Positions 1-11,050 of a stretch of 64,000 bases of DNA are shown in pieces; within the stretch, counting starts at the first letter, position 1, and each line of letters starts with the position of its first letter. The notes under the pieces are model-generated. The model ran no database searches. It was given only the letters and a program-made list of their open reading frames with translations, and was not told the origin of the DNA. The stretch lies in assembly GCA_013398175.1 (NCBI GenBank), contig VZRZ01007772.1:62001-126000 (forward strand). The letters are read 5' to 3'. Source of the DNA: Climacteris rufus (Eukaryota; Chordata; Aves; Passeriformes; Climacteridae). Both the position numbers and the translations under genes were made by a program.

Positions 1-100
1 GCGTAAATAAACGCGGGGTATTGTCCATGGCGCCTAGCTCCCCCTACCGCTTCAGCAGCTCACCGCCGCGCAGCGGAGTTTTCCACAGGGCACCTGAGCG

Positions 101-220
101 GGTAGGAAATGCAAACGCAGAGGAAAATAAAAAGGAAATCGGTAGGAAATGCAAACGCAGAGGAAAATAAAAAGGAAATCGGTAGGAAATGCAAACGCAG
201 AGGAAAATAAAAAGGAAATC
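101..220. repeat. 3 x 40 bp exact tandem repeat in the LZTFL1 promoter
   Basis: Three back-to-back identical 40-bp units (101-140, 141-180, 181-220), each beginning GGTAGGAAATGC and ending AAAAGGAAATC. The array stops about 140 bp upstream of the LZTFL1 start codon. Perfect identity between copies suggests recent expansion or a copy number that varies between individuals. It is A-rich inside an otherwise GC-rich promoter. Confidence 0.97.
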
Positions 221-224
221 TCTA

Positions 225-358
225 CTTCATCGCTTTGCACGCCGCGCGGGTCACGTGGGCACCCCTCCGCCAATGGGAGCCCGCCCAGGCCGCTCGCGAG
301 GCTTCGGTCTCCATGGCAACGCGCGGCCCGCAGCCGTCGGGGCGCCGGCGGAGCCGCC
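225..358 (+). promoter_or_regulatory. LZTFL1 core promoter with X-box, E-box and CCAAT box
   Basis: This is a GC- and CpG-rich stretch directly before the LZTFL1 ATG. Visible motifs are an E-box CACGTG (252-257), a CCAAT (270-274) and GTCTCC-AT-GGCAAC (307-320). The last fits the X-box consensus bound by RFX factors, which drive ciliary genes. LZTFL1 is a BBSome-associated ciliary gene, so an X-box about 40 bp upstream of its start codon is functionally sensible. There is no TATA box. The transcription start is not determined. Confidence 0.7.
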
Positions 359-3300
359 ATGGTGAGTAGCGGGAGGGGGCCGCCGGCATTCCTGTTCATC
401 CCGGCCTTCCTGTTCATCCCGGCCTTCCTGTTCGTCCCGGCCTTCCTGTTCATCCCGGCCTTCCTGTTCGTCCCGGCCTTCCTGTTCGTCCCGGCCTTCC
501 TGTTCGTCCCGGCGGCCCGGCACAGGAGGCGCTCCGCCGCGGGCGGCCGGCCCGCAGGCCGGGCAGGGGTGCGGCCTGTCGTCATGCGGGAGCCGCTCGG
601 GGCAGCTGCGGCAGCCACCTGCCCTCCTGGGCATCGCTGCCATCCCTGGGGACACTCCCGAGGCTCGGGGTTTTTGCGGGGTTCGGTGGCTTATCTGCGT
701 ATCAGCGTGGCCGCCTCGGAGATCGCGAGTGGCCTGCGCTTATGTGTTTATTTACTAGTTTAATTTCCTTTCTGTCTGTAATGAATAGAAGTTTTCAACT
801 GAAAAAACCTTCCAGCAGCAGCAAAGAGAACATTAGTTTAGCTTTTCATATGATCCCTCATCTGCAATATGTGGGACTTTGTGAGCGACATCGGGCTTGC
901 AGCCACATTGTGAGAGCTGGGTTTATTCACTGCTGTTGCTGCTTCCTCGACTGCCTTTAGTTCGCAGAGTGTTGATTGTTCATCCAGGTATCCCAGTGTG
1001 GCATTGTCACTGGAGCTTCCCTGCACGGGTGGGTTGCCAGATGAACTGTTTTGTCTGAGTAGCTGCATTGTTTTCCCTCCCCAGTACCAGTCATCCCAAT
1101 GCAGCACACGGGAGTAAATGGAATGGACAGTGGTTTGTTTCCATCAGTTCTCCAGGGACTGTGGTGATAAACTCCCGCTTGTGTCCTGTTGTGCCTCCTT
1201 GTCACTTGTGCTACCGGCATGAGCAGTGGTTATTCTGATGTTATTGGCCGTGCCAATTCTTTTCCAATTTTTTAGAAATAGAGGCACACATAGAAGGGCT
1301 ACTTAGCCAGATCTAAAATTGCTTCCTTCTTAATTTGCCCTGGCAGTATTTGTTTCTGGGCAATAGGCTGTTGAGAAGCCAATTCAGATTATCACTTAAG
1401 ATCTCTTTCATCATCAAAAACAGCAGGGCCAGCAGGTCAAGGGAAGTTATTCCCCTCTCTGCTGTGCTCTCGTGAGACCCCATCTGGAGTACTGCATATA
1501 GTTCTAGTGCTCCCAACATAAGAAGGACGTGGAAGTGTTGCAGTGAGTCCACAGTAGGTCCATGAAGCTGATGAGGGGGCTGGAGCACCCCTGTGAAGAC
1601 AGGCTGAGAAAGTGGGGGCTGCTCAGCCTGGAGAAGAGAAGGTTGTGTGGACACCTCATAGCAACCTTCCTGTATCAGAAGGGGGCCTACCAGGAAGTGA
1701 GAGTGACCCTTCACTGCAGTGATAGGACAAGGAATAGTGGGGACAGGTTGAAAAAGAGTAGGTTTAGATTAGATATTAGGAAGAAATTCTTTCCTGTGAG
1801 AGTGGTGAGGCACTGGAACAGGTTGCCCAGCGAAGCTGTGGATGGCCCATCCCTGTCAGTGTTCAAAGCCAGGTTGAATGGAGCTCTGAGCAACCTGGCC
1901 TAGTGCGAGGTGTCCCTGCAGACACCCGTGGCAGATGATCTTTAAGGTAAGGCCCTCTACCACTCAAACATTCTGTGATTCTGTGATTCCATGAGAAGTC
2001 TCAAGAGTTTACATAAAAAGTAACAAACATAACATACATCCCTCTGGGTTTTTTGTTACTACATCTATGAAAGATACATCATTCAGCTACATTATACACG
2101 TGTAATGTGAGACACATTTATCCAGGAGCTTCCTCTCCTGTCCAGTCCTTTTGGTTCTAATCCTCTGCTTGCCTATGTCTCTGATTTTGTAAGGCTTTTT
2201 TCAGACTGCTGGTCACTGCAGCCCTTACCTCCAAGTACTTGTGCTCTCAAAGGGACAACACTTACTTGAGGTGTGTAGGGATTAGACATATGAAAACACG
2301 GTTGTTTTTCACCATGCTGGTTAGCATGCTAACCCCGTGAAAGCAGTCACACAAACTAGTCAGAAGGTGAGTATTCCCAACAGTTATGCTCCTTTTTACT
2401 TATGTTTGTCTTTGTGCTTGTGCCCTGGTCTGCAGGCAGAGCTGGGTCTCAATGAGCACCACCAGAATGAAGTGGTCAGCTACATGCGCTTCGCTCGTTT
2501 CAAGCGTGGCATGTGTCTCAAAACAGTGGATTCTTGTTTCCAGGACCTGAAGGACAGCAGGTACTGTGTGGGGTGGTTCTGAGCAAGAATAAAGCAAAAT
2601 AAGCTAGCAGCAGTGGCAGGTTTGAATACTTTATGGGGTGGCTTTTCTCAGTTTAGATGGGTATGTTTTGTATTTTCCAGAAGTTACAAGTCAAGTGCTT
2701 TCAAAACCAAGTTAAAATTCTTAGGAATTAACGTAGGTATTGATAGCATGACGTTGCTTTATATCTTGCTTCTGGTGTCTAAATTTGATGCAAGGCTGTA
2801 GTTGAATTAATATTTGTGATTTGAATGATTTAAAGAGAAAATTCAAATACAATACCAGTTAGTAGTGCTGTGGTCATCTAATAACGACTGCCAGTGGATG
2901 TTTTTAGAAAATACTGCATTATAGGAGTGGTACCTGTGTGGTGAGATCTCCTAACAAGGCAGAATCGCTACCTTTGTCATACATGGCTTATCTTGCCTGC
3001 TCTGTTTAGACTCGTTGAAGAGACCTTCACAGTTGATGAGGTGACAGACATGCTGGATGGGCTGCAGAGTGTCGTGCACAGTGAAGTGGAGTCAGAGCTC
3101 ATCAACACAACTTACACCAATGTTTTACTGCTGCGGCAGCTCTTCTCACAGGCTGAGAAATGGTACCTGAAGTTGCAGACAGACGTCTCTGACTTGGAGA
3201 ATCGGTAATGTCTGTTGGACTACACTCTGAGCAATAAGAACACTTCAAAGTGTTGACTATTTGCATTCTCTTTCTCGACACAGAAACCTATTCTTGTACT

Positions 3301-6300
3301 GTTGTGTCAGTAATAGGCTAGCTTCAAGGCTTCCATCTCTAAGGCAGCGAGACACAATTTCAAACTTGTCAGCAAGATGTTTTTGTAGGTAATATTCTTA
3401 CTTGAATTAATCACTTAAGAGCAGGGGACTGGATTTGGTTAGAAAGCTTTTGTTGTCTGCTTAGATTATATTTTAATTAAGGATGCTAAATCTATTCTAA
3501 TGCATACATCATACCATTGCATGACATGATCTGCTGCATTTATGGTATTTGCAGAGGTCTTAATTCTCTACTTTTAGCAAGAATCTTACATGCAATAAAA
3601 AGTGTAGCACCAGCCTGGTAAAATGTGTTTCTTAGCATAGCTCTTAGTAAATAAATGCCTCCTTTTATTTTTCTTTGGTAAATAAATGCCTGTTTATTTT
3701 TTTTCAAGAGAATTACTGGACCAGGTTGCTGAGTTTGAAAAGTCAGAGTATACGTCTTCGAACAAAAAGGTAGAGTTTTATTTTATTCAAATCATAATCA
3801 CATGTCATGTGGAGTCATGACAGATATTTAAGATGCTGAGTATTGACTCCTTGTGCTTAAGAGATAAACAAAAGCAAAACCCCATTCTTCTTTACAAAAC
3901 AGCCTTTGAAAGTCTCCAAAAAGCACCATGTTGCATTTTGGCTCACTCTGAATTGCCTTGGCTGTCTCCAGAATGCAGGTTCTGCACATCTGGGACATGC
4001 CTCACATAGCTCATCCCAAGGGATGTGTTGAAGTGTCTGCTCCTGGGTTCCCTTCCCCTGGCAGCTGGGGTGAGACTGGGACATTCACTTATCCCAACAC
4101 AGAGTCAAGAGCTCAGAAGATTGCACACTACAGTTGTCACTATAGCTTGTCTTGCATGAATATGGTTGCACCTTATTTGGTTTGTAGCATAAGGGTGTAT
4201 TTAGTTAATATGTATTATTTTTATTAGTTTGTATATCTTATTTTTAATACTTTCAATTAGAAAATTATTTGGAGCTTTGTAAATACTTTTTGGTCTCACA
4301 GTCACTCCAGTATTTTTTCTGTTTTCCTTACTCCCTTGTCTTTTGGTTGCCTCAGCATTGTTAGTCTTCTGTAAAAGCAAGTTTGCAATACTTTTATATC
4401 TATAGGCAGTGTTTTTGTTCAACTTAAGCTCAAAGTGAAGGCTATAATTTAGGAGTCAAGGAAGCAGTAAAAAATGAAATAAAAGGCCGCTCATTTGCTT
4501 TACAAAAGAAAGCTGAATTGACTGTCCATAGTTATTTTACAGACTAAAGGAGTACTTTTCTTCCTCCTAGAAATCTGTATAATTTAATTTTTTGCCTTTA
4601 TTCTTTCTTTAGTGCACTGCAGATCCTGTTAAACCAAAGCTGGCTCCATTAAATGAAGGTGGGTCAGAGCTGCTAAACAAGGTAAGAACTTGGCTGTTCA
4701 TGCAGTTGTGGTCAATAACCATTCTGCTTATGCCAGTGAACTGAATAGCTGTACAGTAATATTGTATAATGTGTCTGTCACTATATAGACATCATGGTAA
4801 TATACCCCAGAATGTAAAGTAAAATGCTAGTAAATTAATAAATATTGTAAAGCATCAGAAATTTATTGTGTGGTTATGGTCTCTGATGTGTTGCAATGTT
4901 GACCTTTCTTTTGCAAAGACATTTTGGCCATTGTAATGATTTCTTTTTCCATTTAATGGAGTAAAATAGTAAATTAGTTCCATGCAGCAAGCTGGCATTT
5001 CAACAAAAAAGTAAATTAAAATATGTAGCTGGCTGAAATGATGAGGTTATTGAACATTTTCTGTATCACTTGAAGTCGGTCTTACTACATCCAGTCTTTT
5101 TTGGTTTCTAAGTTGGGTAAATTCCTTCTGAAGAAACAGGCACTTAAAGAATTTGGAATTCATTATTTTTGAAAACATCTGATTTCTCACTAGCTAAACA
5201 TTTTCAGAATTACAGAACAGTTTCTAGTATTTAATGTTATCAATTGTTTTTATTAGCTATTGAACTCATGTAATTCAGCTGAACTTTTCTACGATGCCAC
5301 ACTTCTTAGAATACACTTTTAAGTTATGGGCAATCCAGAAAATTAGCAGGGTGTTCAATTTTCTGTCTTCTGGCCTGCATTCCCAGAATGATGTAGCAAG
5401 TACAATTTCTGATTTCAGTTGTTGTTACTCATTACAATAATGAATGCATTCAAGAATTCAGGCTTGTGCTTTGCTTCTAGATTAATGTAGTTCTCTTTGA
5501 AAAATCATTTCAAAATCTTAACAGTTTTTGTTGAATATGTACATCTGATGTCTTTTTTTTTCCCCAAAATAATTCAAAGCTTATATGGTGAATTGACTCT
5601 GAGTGACAAAACATGCTTATTTGCTGTGACAGGGAACATGATATGCAGTAACCTGGTATTTGTCTCTTTTGGAAAGGAGCTATGAGTAAATTCTTACTTG
5701 CCTGTTGATTGAAAATATGAATGATGAGCAGCAATGAGATTTGCATCTCTGAACATGCAATTTTTAATCATGAATCTTGATACTAACAAGATGCTGAGCT
5801 CAATAATCTCAATTCAGTAAAGCATGTGTCAAATTTAAGTGAACAGTCCTATGTGTTACAGTAGAATTGGAGACTTATTTGCTTTCTCACTGAGGCAAAA
5901 ACCCACAATAAATTAATGAATTACTGATTTATTATGAAGGCCATTTTTTTAAGCATTTAGGATCTTTTTTGCTTTCCTAAGCTATGAAGTCTGTTTGCTT
6001 CCCTGAAATATTTGGAAAATTCAAAACAGCACAAAGGTGTTCACAGACCTTTTGTTGTTCATTAACCCAAAGACAGTTGCTCGTCTCCAAGAAGAAAATG
6101 AAAAATTGAAGACCAGACTCAGGACCATAGAAACACAGGTAAATTCCCTGTAAGCTTGGATACTTCATGCTGCTTACATATTTAAAAATATCTAAATCAA
6201 TATCCTATGGTTGTTGTTCTCATGCTTTCAGTTAAAATATCTTACTGAGGTTTGAAATTTTCAATGTATTGCAGGCTACAGCTGCCCTAGATGAGAAGTC

Positions 6301-9300
6301 CAAGCTCGAGAAGTCACTGAGGGATTTACAGATGATCCAAGGAGATCAGAAGGTAAATATAAATAAGATATTCCCCTGCTCCCATTTAACACAACTGTTA
6401 CCAATACATCCAAAAGGTTGGTCTGTGTGGTGTGTTTCTTTTCTGGCAAATGCAGAAGTTCAGGTTAGTGTTGTTCCTGCTGACATTGTCTGTTGCCACT
6501 GGTCTGTCAGTCAGCAGGTAATGCATAATGTTAGTTGATATCATGACATGCCTTCAGGTGCTATCAGGAAGTAGTATTCCAGAATTCATATTTCTATTAA
6601 CAGACACAAATTTATGTCTGTTTGTTTCTTCCTGTTTACTAATGAGGGAATGGTATCTAACCTGGTTTGTAGAGCAACAGTAAAACACTAATTCTTTCAC
6701 ACATTTGTCACTTGATGTTGACATGAACAAGCCAGACTTGCTGCTTGTTTGATGTTTTTTGTAGTTCTACCTATATCAGCATACTGGTAAAAATGTTTCA
6801 CCATTTATTTTTATTACTTGTGGTTCTTAATCTTTTTATAAATGAGGATTCAAACGTGGTGAGTTGCTGCTGCCAAAAAAAAAAAGTTAGAAGCCTCAAG
6901 TCGTCTCAACACAGTTAAATCTGTTCAGGTCACCTTAGTATTTTGCTAAGTTTTTAACTTTATTTGTCAATAATTAGAATTTTCTAAAGTTTGTTCATGT
7001 AAGATTGTTTCTTAAATTTAAAACATTTCAGTTCAGGCTTTCAACAAAATCAGAATACTTTAATCCCATTATTTTGAGTAATTTACTTTAAAATTCCTGC
7101 AGTATTTACAGATTTGGAGGTAGGGTTCAATATCATAAAACATTTCTATTTTAATTTTCATATTTTAATCCTGGTTTCTTTTTATTTTGCTTTCTACCTG
7201 GTTTATGGTATGTACTTGGTTTTCTTAATATGTTAAAAGTTTGCTTAGTAACTTTCAAAATTGTGTTCAATAATATTTTTCATAGGGAACTTGATTAATC
7301 AGTCATGGCAAATATTTTCTTTCTCTGTTTTGTTAAACTTTAAATTATGAAAGGTTTAAAATATTAAAGGCATGTATTAAATCCTGGATAATACTGTTTG
7401 TAGTTTGAAGAGGTTGGAACCACATCTCATTGTCCTTTTCTGGTTAAACATGAATTGGGCACAGTGTCAGGGCTGCTGAATATCTTCAGCTTTCACATCC
7501 TAATTTCCTCTCTACGATCTGTCACTTGCTCCCAGTTGCTCATAAAGCAGGACATTTCAAACTCTTTGAACAAAGGACTGACTGCCAAACTGCAATGGTT
7601 CTTAAGGATCAACTCATCAAATTGATTTTTTTTTTCTAATTGATAGTTAATAGATGGTTCCACACACAAAGTGTGAGTCCCGGTTTGGGAGGAGCTGCTC
7701 TGTTGGATTGGTTTATTTTGAGGATTGAGAATTCTTCATAATTGATTTATGTCATGGTTTAGAAAAATAACAACTGATCTATTCTGATCTAAAGCACACC
7801 AAATGTATGTAGTGCTTTTCAACACTGCATCCTTGGGCTCTGTCTCAAAATTCAGAATGAGCTTTTCTTCTGTTCAGGTGCTAGTATCAAGTGGTTTCCT
7901 ATTCTCAAGCTTTGCCTTCCACATAGAAAAAGGAACAGGGCTTTCTCAGTTTTAGATTTTTGTTGTTTTTAAGGTGCTACTGGTTCAGCCTCATCCCGAG
8001 TCATGACACCTGAGTTTGAAATGGAGCTTTTAAACCTGAGAGTGTTTTGTGTTTGTTTTTCTGTTTCTTGGTTTTGGGGTTTTTTTTTAATGAAAATTCA
8101 TAGAACAGTTACACAGTTACAACGTTTTATGAGCCAGAACTGATGTCCAGAAAAGTCTGAGTTGTTTATTCTCATAAGGAAACAAGAAAGCTGCTTCACA
8201 GGCAACTGTGGAGCCTCTTTGTGTAAGACATCTGAGCACGGTGCAATATTGGTACCTGGCTGAGTGCATGAGCCTTACTCTCAGCCTGTCCTACCTGTAC
8301 TGCACTAACAGCTTTTGAAGGGTTTCAAATATGCATTGTAGCATAGACATTCAGATTTTAAATGGTAATTCACCATTTCTGTATGGTAAATAACTTCTTG
8401 TAATATGATTCATCCTCTGGCTCCAACTAATTCCTAAAGAAGTGAAGTGCAAGAACTTGGAATCTTGGCTTGGCAGAGAAGACATTCCAGCCATCTTTAA
8501 AAAGCATTTCTTAATGATTTTTAAAGTTATAAATCAATGTGCTCTAACTTATTTTCAGTTCAAGCATTTCTCATTTAAGCTTTACAGGAGTAACGTGAAC
8601 GTAATTATTAAAATTTAAGGTGTATCTCCTTTGTGTGGAATTTTGCACTTAAAGTTTTAAATATTTCTTCTCTTGAATTTGACATATTTTGGATATTTCT
8701 TCTCTTGAAGACTAATGCAAACCAGGATATCACTGAACTGGAGAATAAAGTGGCAGCTTTGAAATCCCAGTTTGAGAAGACTTTGAATGACACTACTGCA
8801 AACCAAAAATTCTTGGAAGAGGACTTGGTGACAACAAAACATGACTTACTGAAGGTTCAGAATCAGCTATCCACAGCTGAAAAGGTTAGCATTTTGTTGT
8901 AACGTAAAGATGAATTCCCTACTCACATTTTAACTGATTAGTAATTTAACAAGCACACACTGCAGGATGCAGAGTATACCAGGCCACACTTCTGCTCTTG
9001 TACTTTTATTATTTCAGTGGAAAAGCACATTATACATAAAATAACAAACCCACAAGTAACTGCATGATTATAGCTAAATGAGTATTTAAAAATTGACCAT
9101 TTGTCTGCATAGAAATTTTTAAATGAAAAGCGTATTCCCAGTCTTCAGAAGACTTTCAGCCTTATTTTGTCAGAAAATGAAGTTGGTGCTTCGATGTCTG
9201 TCCCAGTAATCTCATTTGAATCTGCCAGTTGATTTCATCTGAAGTTGAATAAGTTACAGAAACTTATTCTGAAACTTGAGAAGAAAAGGTTGCTCTTCAT

Positions 9301-10110
9301 AATTGGTAAATAATGTGTTGCTGTTGTTCTTATGTAGGAACTGGAGAAGAAGTTCCAGCAAACAGCTGCCTATCGCAACATGAAGGAGATTCTCAGCAAG
9401 AAGAACGAGCAGATAAAGGATCTGCGTAGAAGGCTTTCCAAGTGAGTGGGACTGTCCTCTCTGTCCAAACAGGATCCTTGCTCTGGATCCACCTTCTGCT
9501 CCCATTTGGTCTTTATAAATGTGAATTTGTCTCTCTGGATCCACCTTCTGCTCCCATTTGGTCTTTATAAATGTGAATTTATCTCGAAAACAGTCGGTAC
9601 ATTTTCCCTCAAAATGAATTTCTAGTAGGCTGTTCCCAGATTTTTGACAAACCAATCCTTTTAATGGGTGTTAGGTGAACAGGACTGGTTGTGTGTAACA
9701 ACAGCTCCCATGTTGCCAGTAATGTGAGAAGTTAATATAGAGAGGATACAGGCTATTAATGGATGTGGTAGGTAAGCCCTCAGGTGCTACACAGAGAGAT
9801 GCAGATGGGAGATGTTCCAGATGCTTTGACAGTTGTTTGGGTCTGTGGGTAGGCCATTCCTTCGTTCTACTATTTAGTAAACTGCCCAGTTTTAAAAGGA
9901 GAAATCAGGAAAGTGTGAATGCTTTTGTCTGTGGCCTAAGTCATACAGTAAACCTTGACAGAAGTGTGTCACTCTTGGGTATAATATACTACTTGGGTTT
10001 CGTGTTTTCTTTAGAGACAAAAGGTCTCTGAGGTATTTTGTAATCTGTTTTAATGATTTTTCTATTTATATATATTTTTTTTAATCCTCAGATATGAGTC
10101 AGAGGACTGA
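359..10110 (+). CDS. LZTFL1: Leucine zipper transcription factor-like protein 1 (complete, 10 coding exons)
   Basis: Regulator of BBSome and receptor traffic at the cilium; cytoplasmic, coiled-coil protein. Coding exons: 359-361 (ATG only, followed by GTGAGT), 2436-2560, 3010-3204, 3709-3769, 4613-4681, 6073-6138, 6275-6352, 8711-8884, 9338-9441, 10092-10110. All have AG/GT borders and compatible phases. They sum to 894 nt, 297 aa, against 299 in human. The protein starts MAELGLNEHHQNEVVSYMRF, and the N-terminal half (exons 2-3) keeps the family's SELINTTYTNVLLLRQLF block. Exons 4-9 encode a long Glu/Lys/Leu-rich coiled coil with EENEKL and AAYRNMKEIL segments. The tail is YESED before TGA. 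Exon 6 begins Thr-Val-Ala where human has Glu-Ile-Leu, so that junction is slightly less certain. Exon 1 contributes only the initiator Met. I see no frameshift or internal stop. Confidence 0.97.
391..513. repeat. 18-bp minisatellite, about 7 copies, in LZTFL1 intron 1
   Basis: Units of CCTGTTCRTCCCGGCCTT repeat from 391, differing mainly at one A/G position; the seventh copy is incomplete. The array begins about 30 bp after the exon-1 donor (362). Because 18 is a multiple of three, every frame through it is open, which produces spurious repetitive reading frames on both strands. They are not genes. Confidence 0.96.
1423..1988 (+). mobile_element. CR1 LINE 3' fragment (LZTFL1 intron 1)
   Basis: This is a 5'-truncated CR1 non-LTR retrotransposon. 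The translation of 1562-1900 resembles the end of the CR1 reverse transcriptase ORF (segments RLRKWGLLSLEKRRL and RLDIRKKFFPVRVVRHWNRL). It is followed by the CR1 3' UTR and the short terminal repeat ATTCTGTGATTCTGTGATTC. No complete ORF remains, so it is inactive. It is orientated with the host gene. Confidence 0.93.
9481..9584. repeat. 2 x 52 bp tandem duplication in LZTFL1 intron 9
   Basis: CTCTGGATCCACCTTCTGCT begins at 9481 and again at 9533. The two 52-bp copies are nearly identical, differing near the end (TTTGTCTC against TTTATCTC). It lies about 40 bp downstream of the exon-9 donor. Confidence 0.93.
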
Positions 10111-11050
10111 AATACCAAAAAGCAACTATCTATCAGAAGCTGTCATGGAAAGAAAATGTAGACTGCTATTATTTTTCAATAATTGTTGTTTTGAATTATG
10201 TATTCTTTGCTTCTAGTGTTTAAAATAACTCTTTATTAATACTAATTTCGTGCTGAAACTCCTACTTTACTTCCTTGTAAACCCACAATTTATGGGTATT
10301 AGTTCCTACAGTCGTGTTTTTAGTGGTTAACCATTGCCATTCCTCAAGAAATAGCAAACAGGATGTTGTTGAAGAACTGAGACCATTCCCTACAGTTTTA
10401 TTTTTGTTAAAAAAAGAAAAAAAAAAGACAAAAAAAATATGCATTAGAGTTTTTGATGTCTTTGAGGTGGAAACTCCAGCTGTTACTTTTGTGTAGTTAA
10501 TGTAGTTATGAAGGAGCATTATATGTAAAAATTGCATCAGTGAAAGTAAAAAGTAGGAGGAACAGAAAAGAAACACACTGATTCTGCAATTTTACCTCAC
10601 ACTGGACATGTCATAGCTCAGCAAAATGAGGTCAGTAGCATTTTTCTAGAGGGTGTTCCTTAGATAGTGAGGTAAATATGCTTTATAGCCAAAGTGCTGG
10701 ACCCTTTCAAATAAAGTTATGCTTTTTCACTTGAATTGATTTGAAGCAAATTGAACATCAGAAGACAGATTCTGATTTTGCCAGTGTTCTTAATATTGGG
10801 ATGATAATCTGAAAATGCATAGGAAAGTTAATGGAGCAACTTTTTTGGGAAATAAGTTATTTTAGGTGTTTTAATCTCCTTTCTTAATGTAACCTCACCA
10901 GAAAGTTTACTTCTCTCAAGTCTTTCACTTGTAACTCTCTGCCTTGCATTTGTTTGTCAGTCTCCTAATAGTGCATTCTACTTGTTCATCTGTCCCTGTT
11001 CATATGTATCTTGTATTTTACTCCAAATAAAATACTATGTTTTCAAACAT
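10111..11050 (+). other. LZTFL1: LZTFL1 3' untranslated region with two polyadenylation signals
   Basis: AT-rich sequence after the LZTFL1 stop. Canonical AATAAA hexamers lie at 10710-10715 and 11026-11031, giving two plausible 3' ends. The exact cleavage site cannot be read from sequence alone. Confidence 0.6.

Noticed and set aside
149..763. Long open frames on both strands across the LZTFL1 promoter and intron 1, with repetitive FLFVPA or NRKAG peptides
   Set aside because: They are produced by the 40-bp and 18-bp tandem repeats, overlap on both strands and match no protein family.
1562..1903. A 113-codon open frame on the + strand
   Set aside because: It is the tail of a CR1 LINE reverse-transcriptase ORF, not a host gene.
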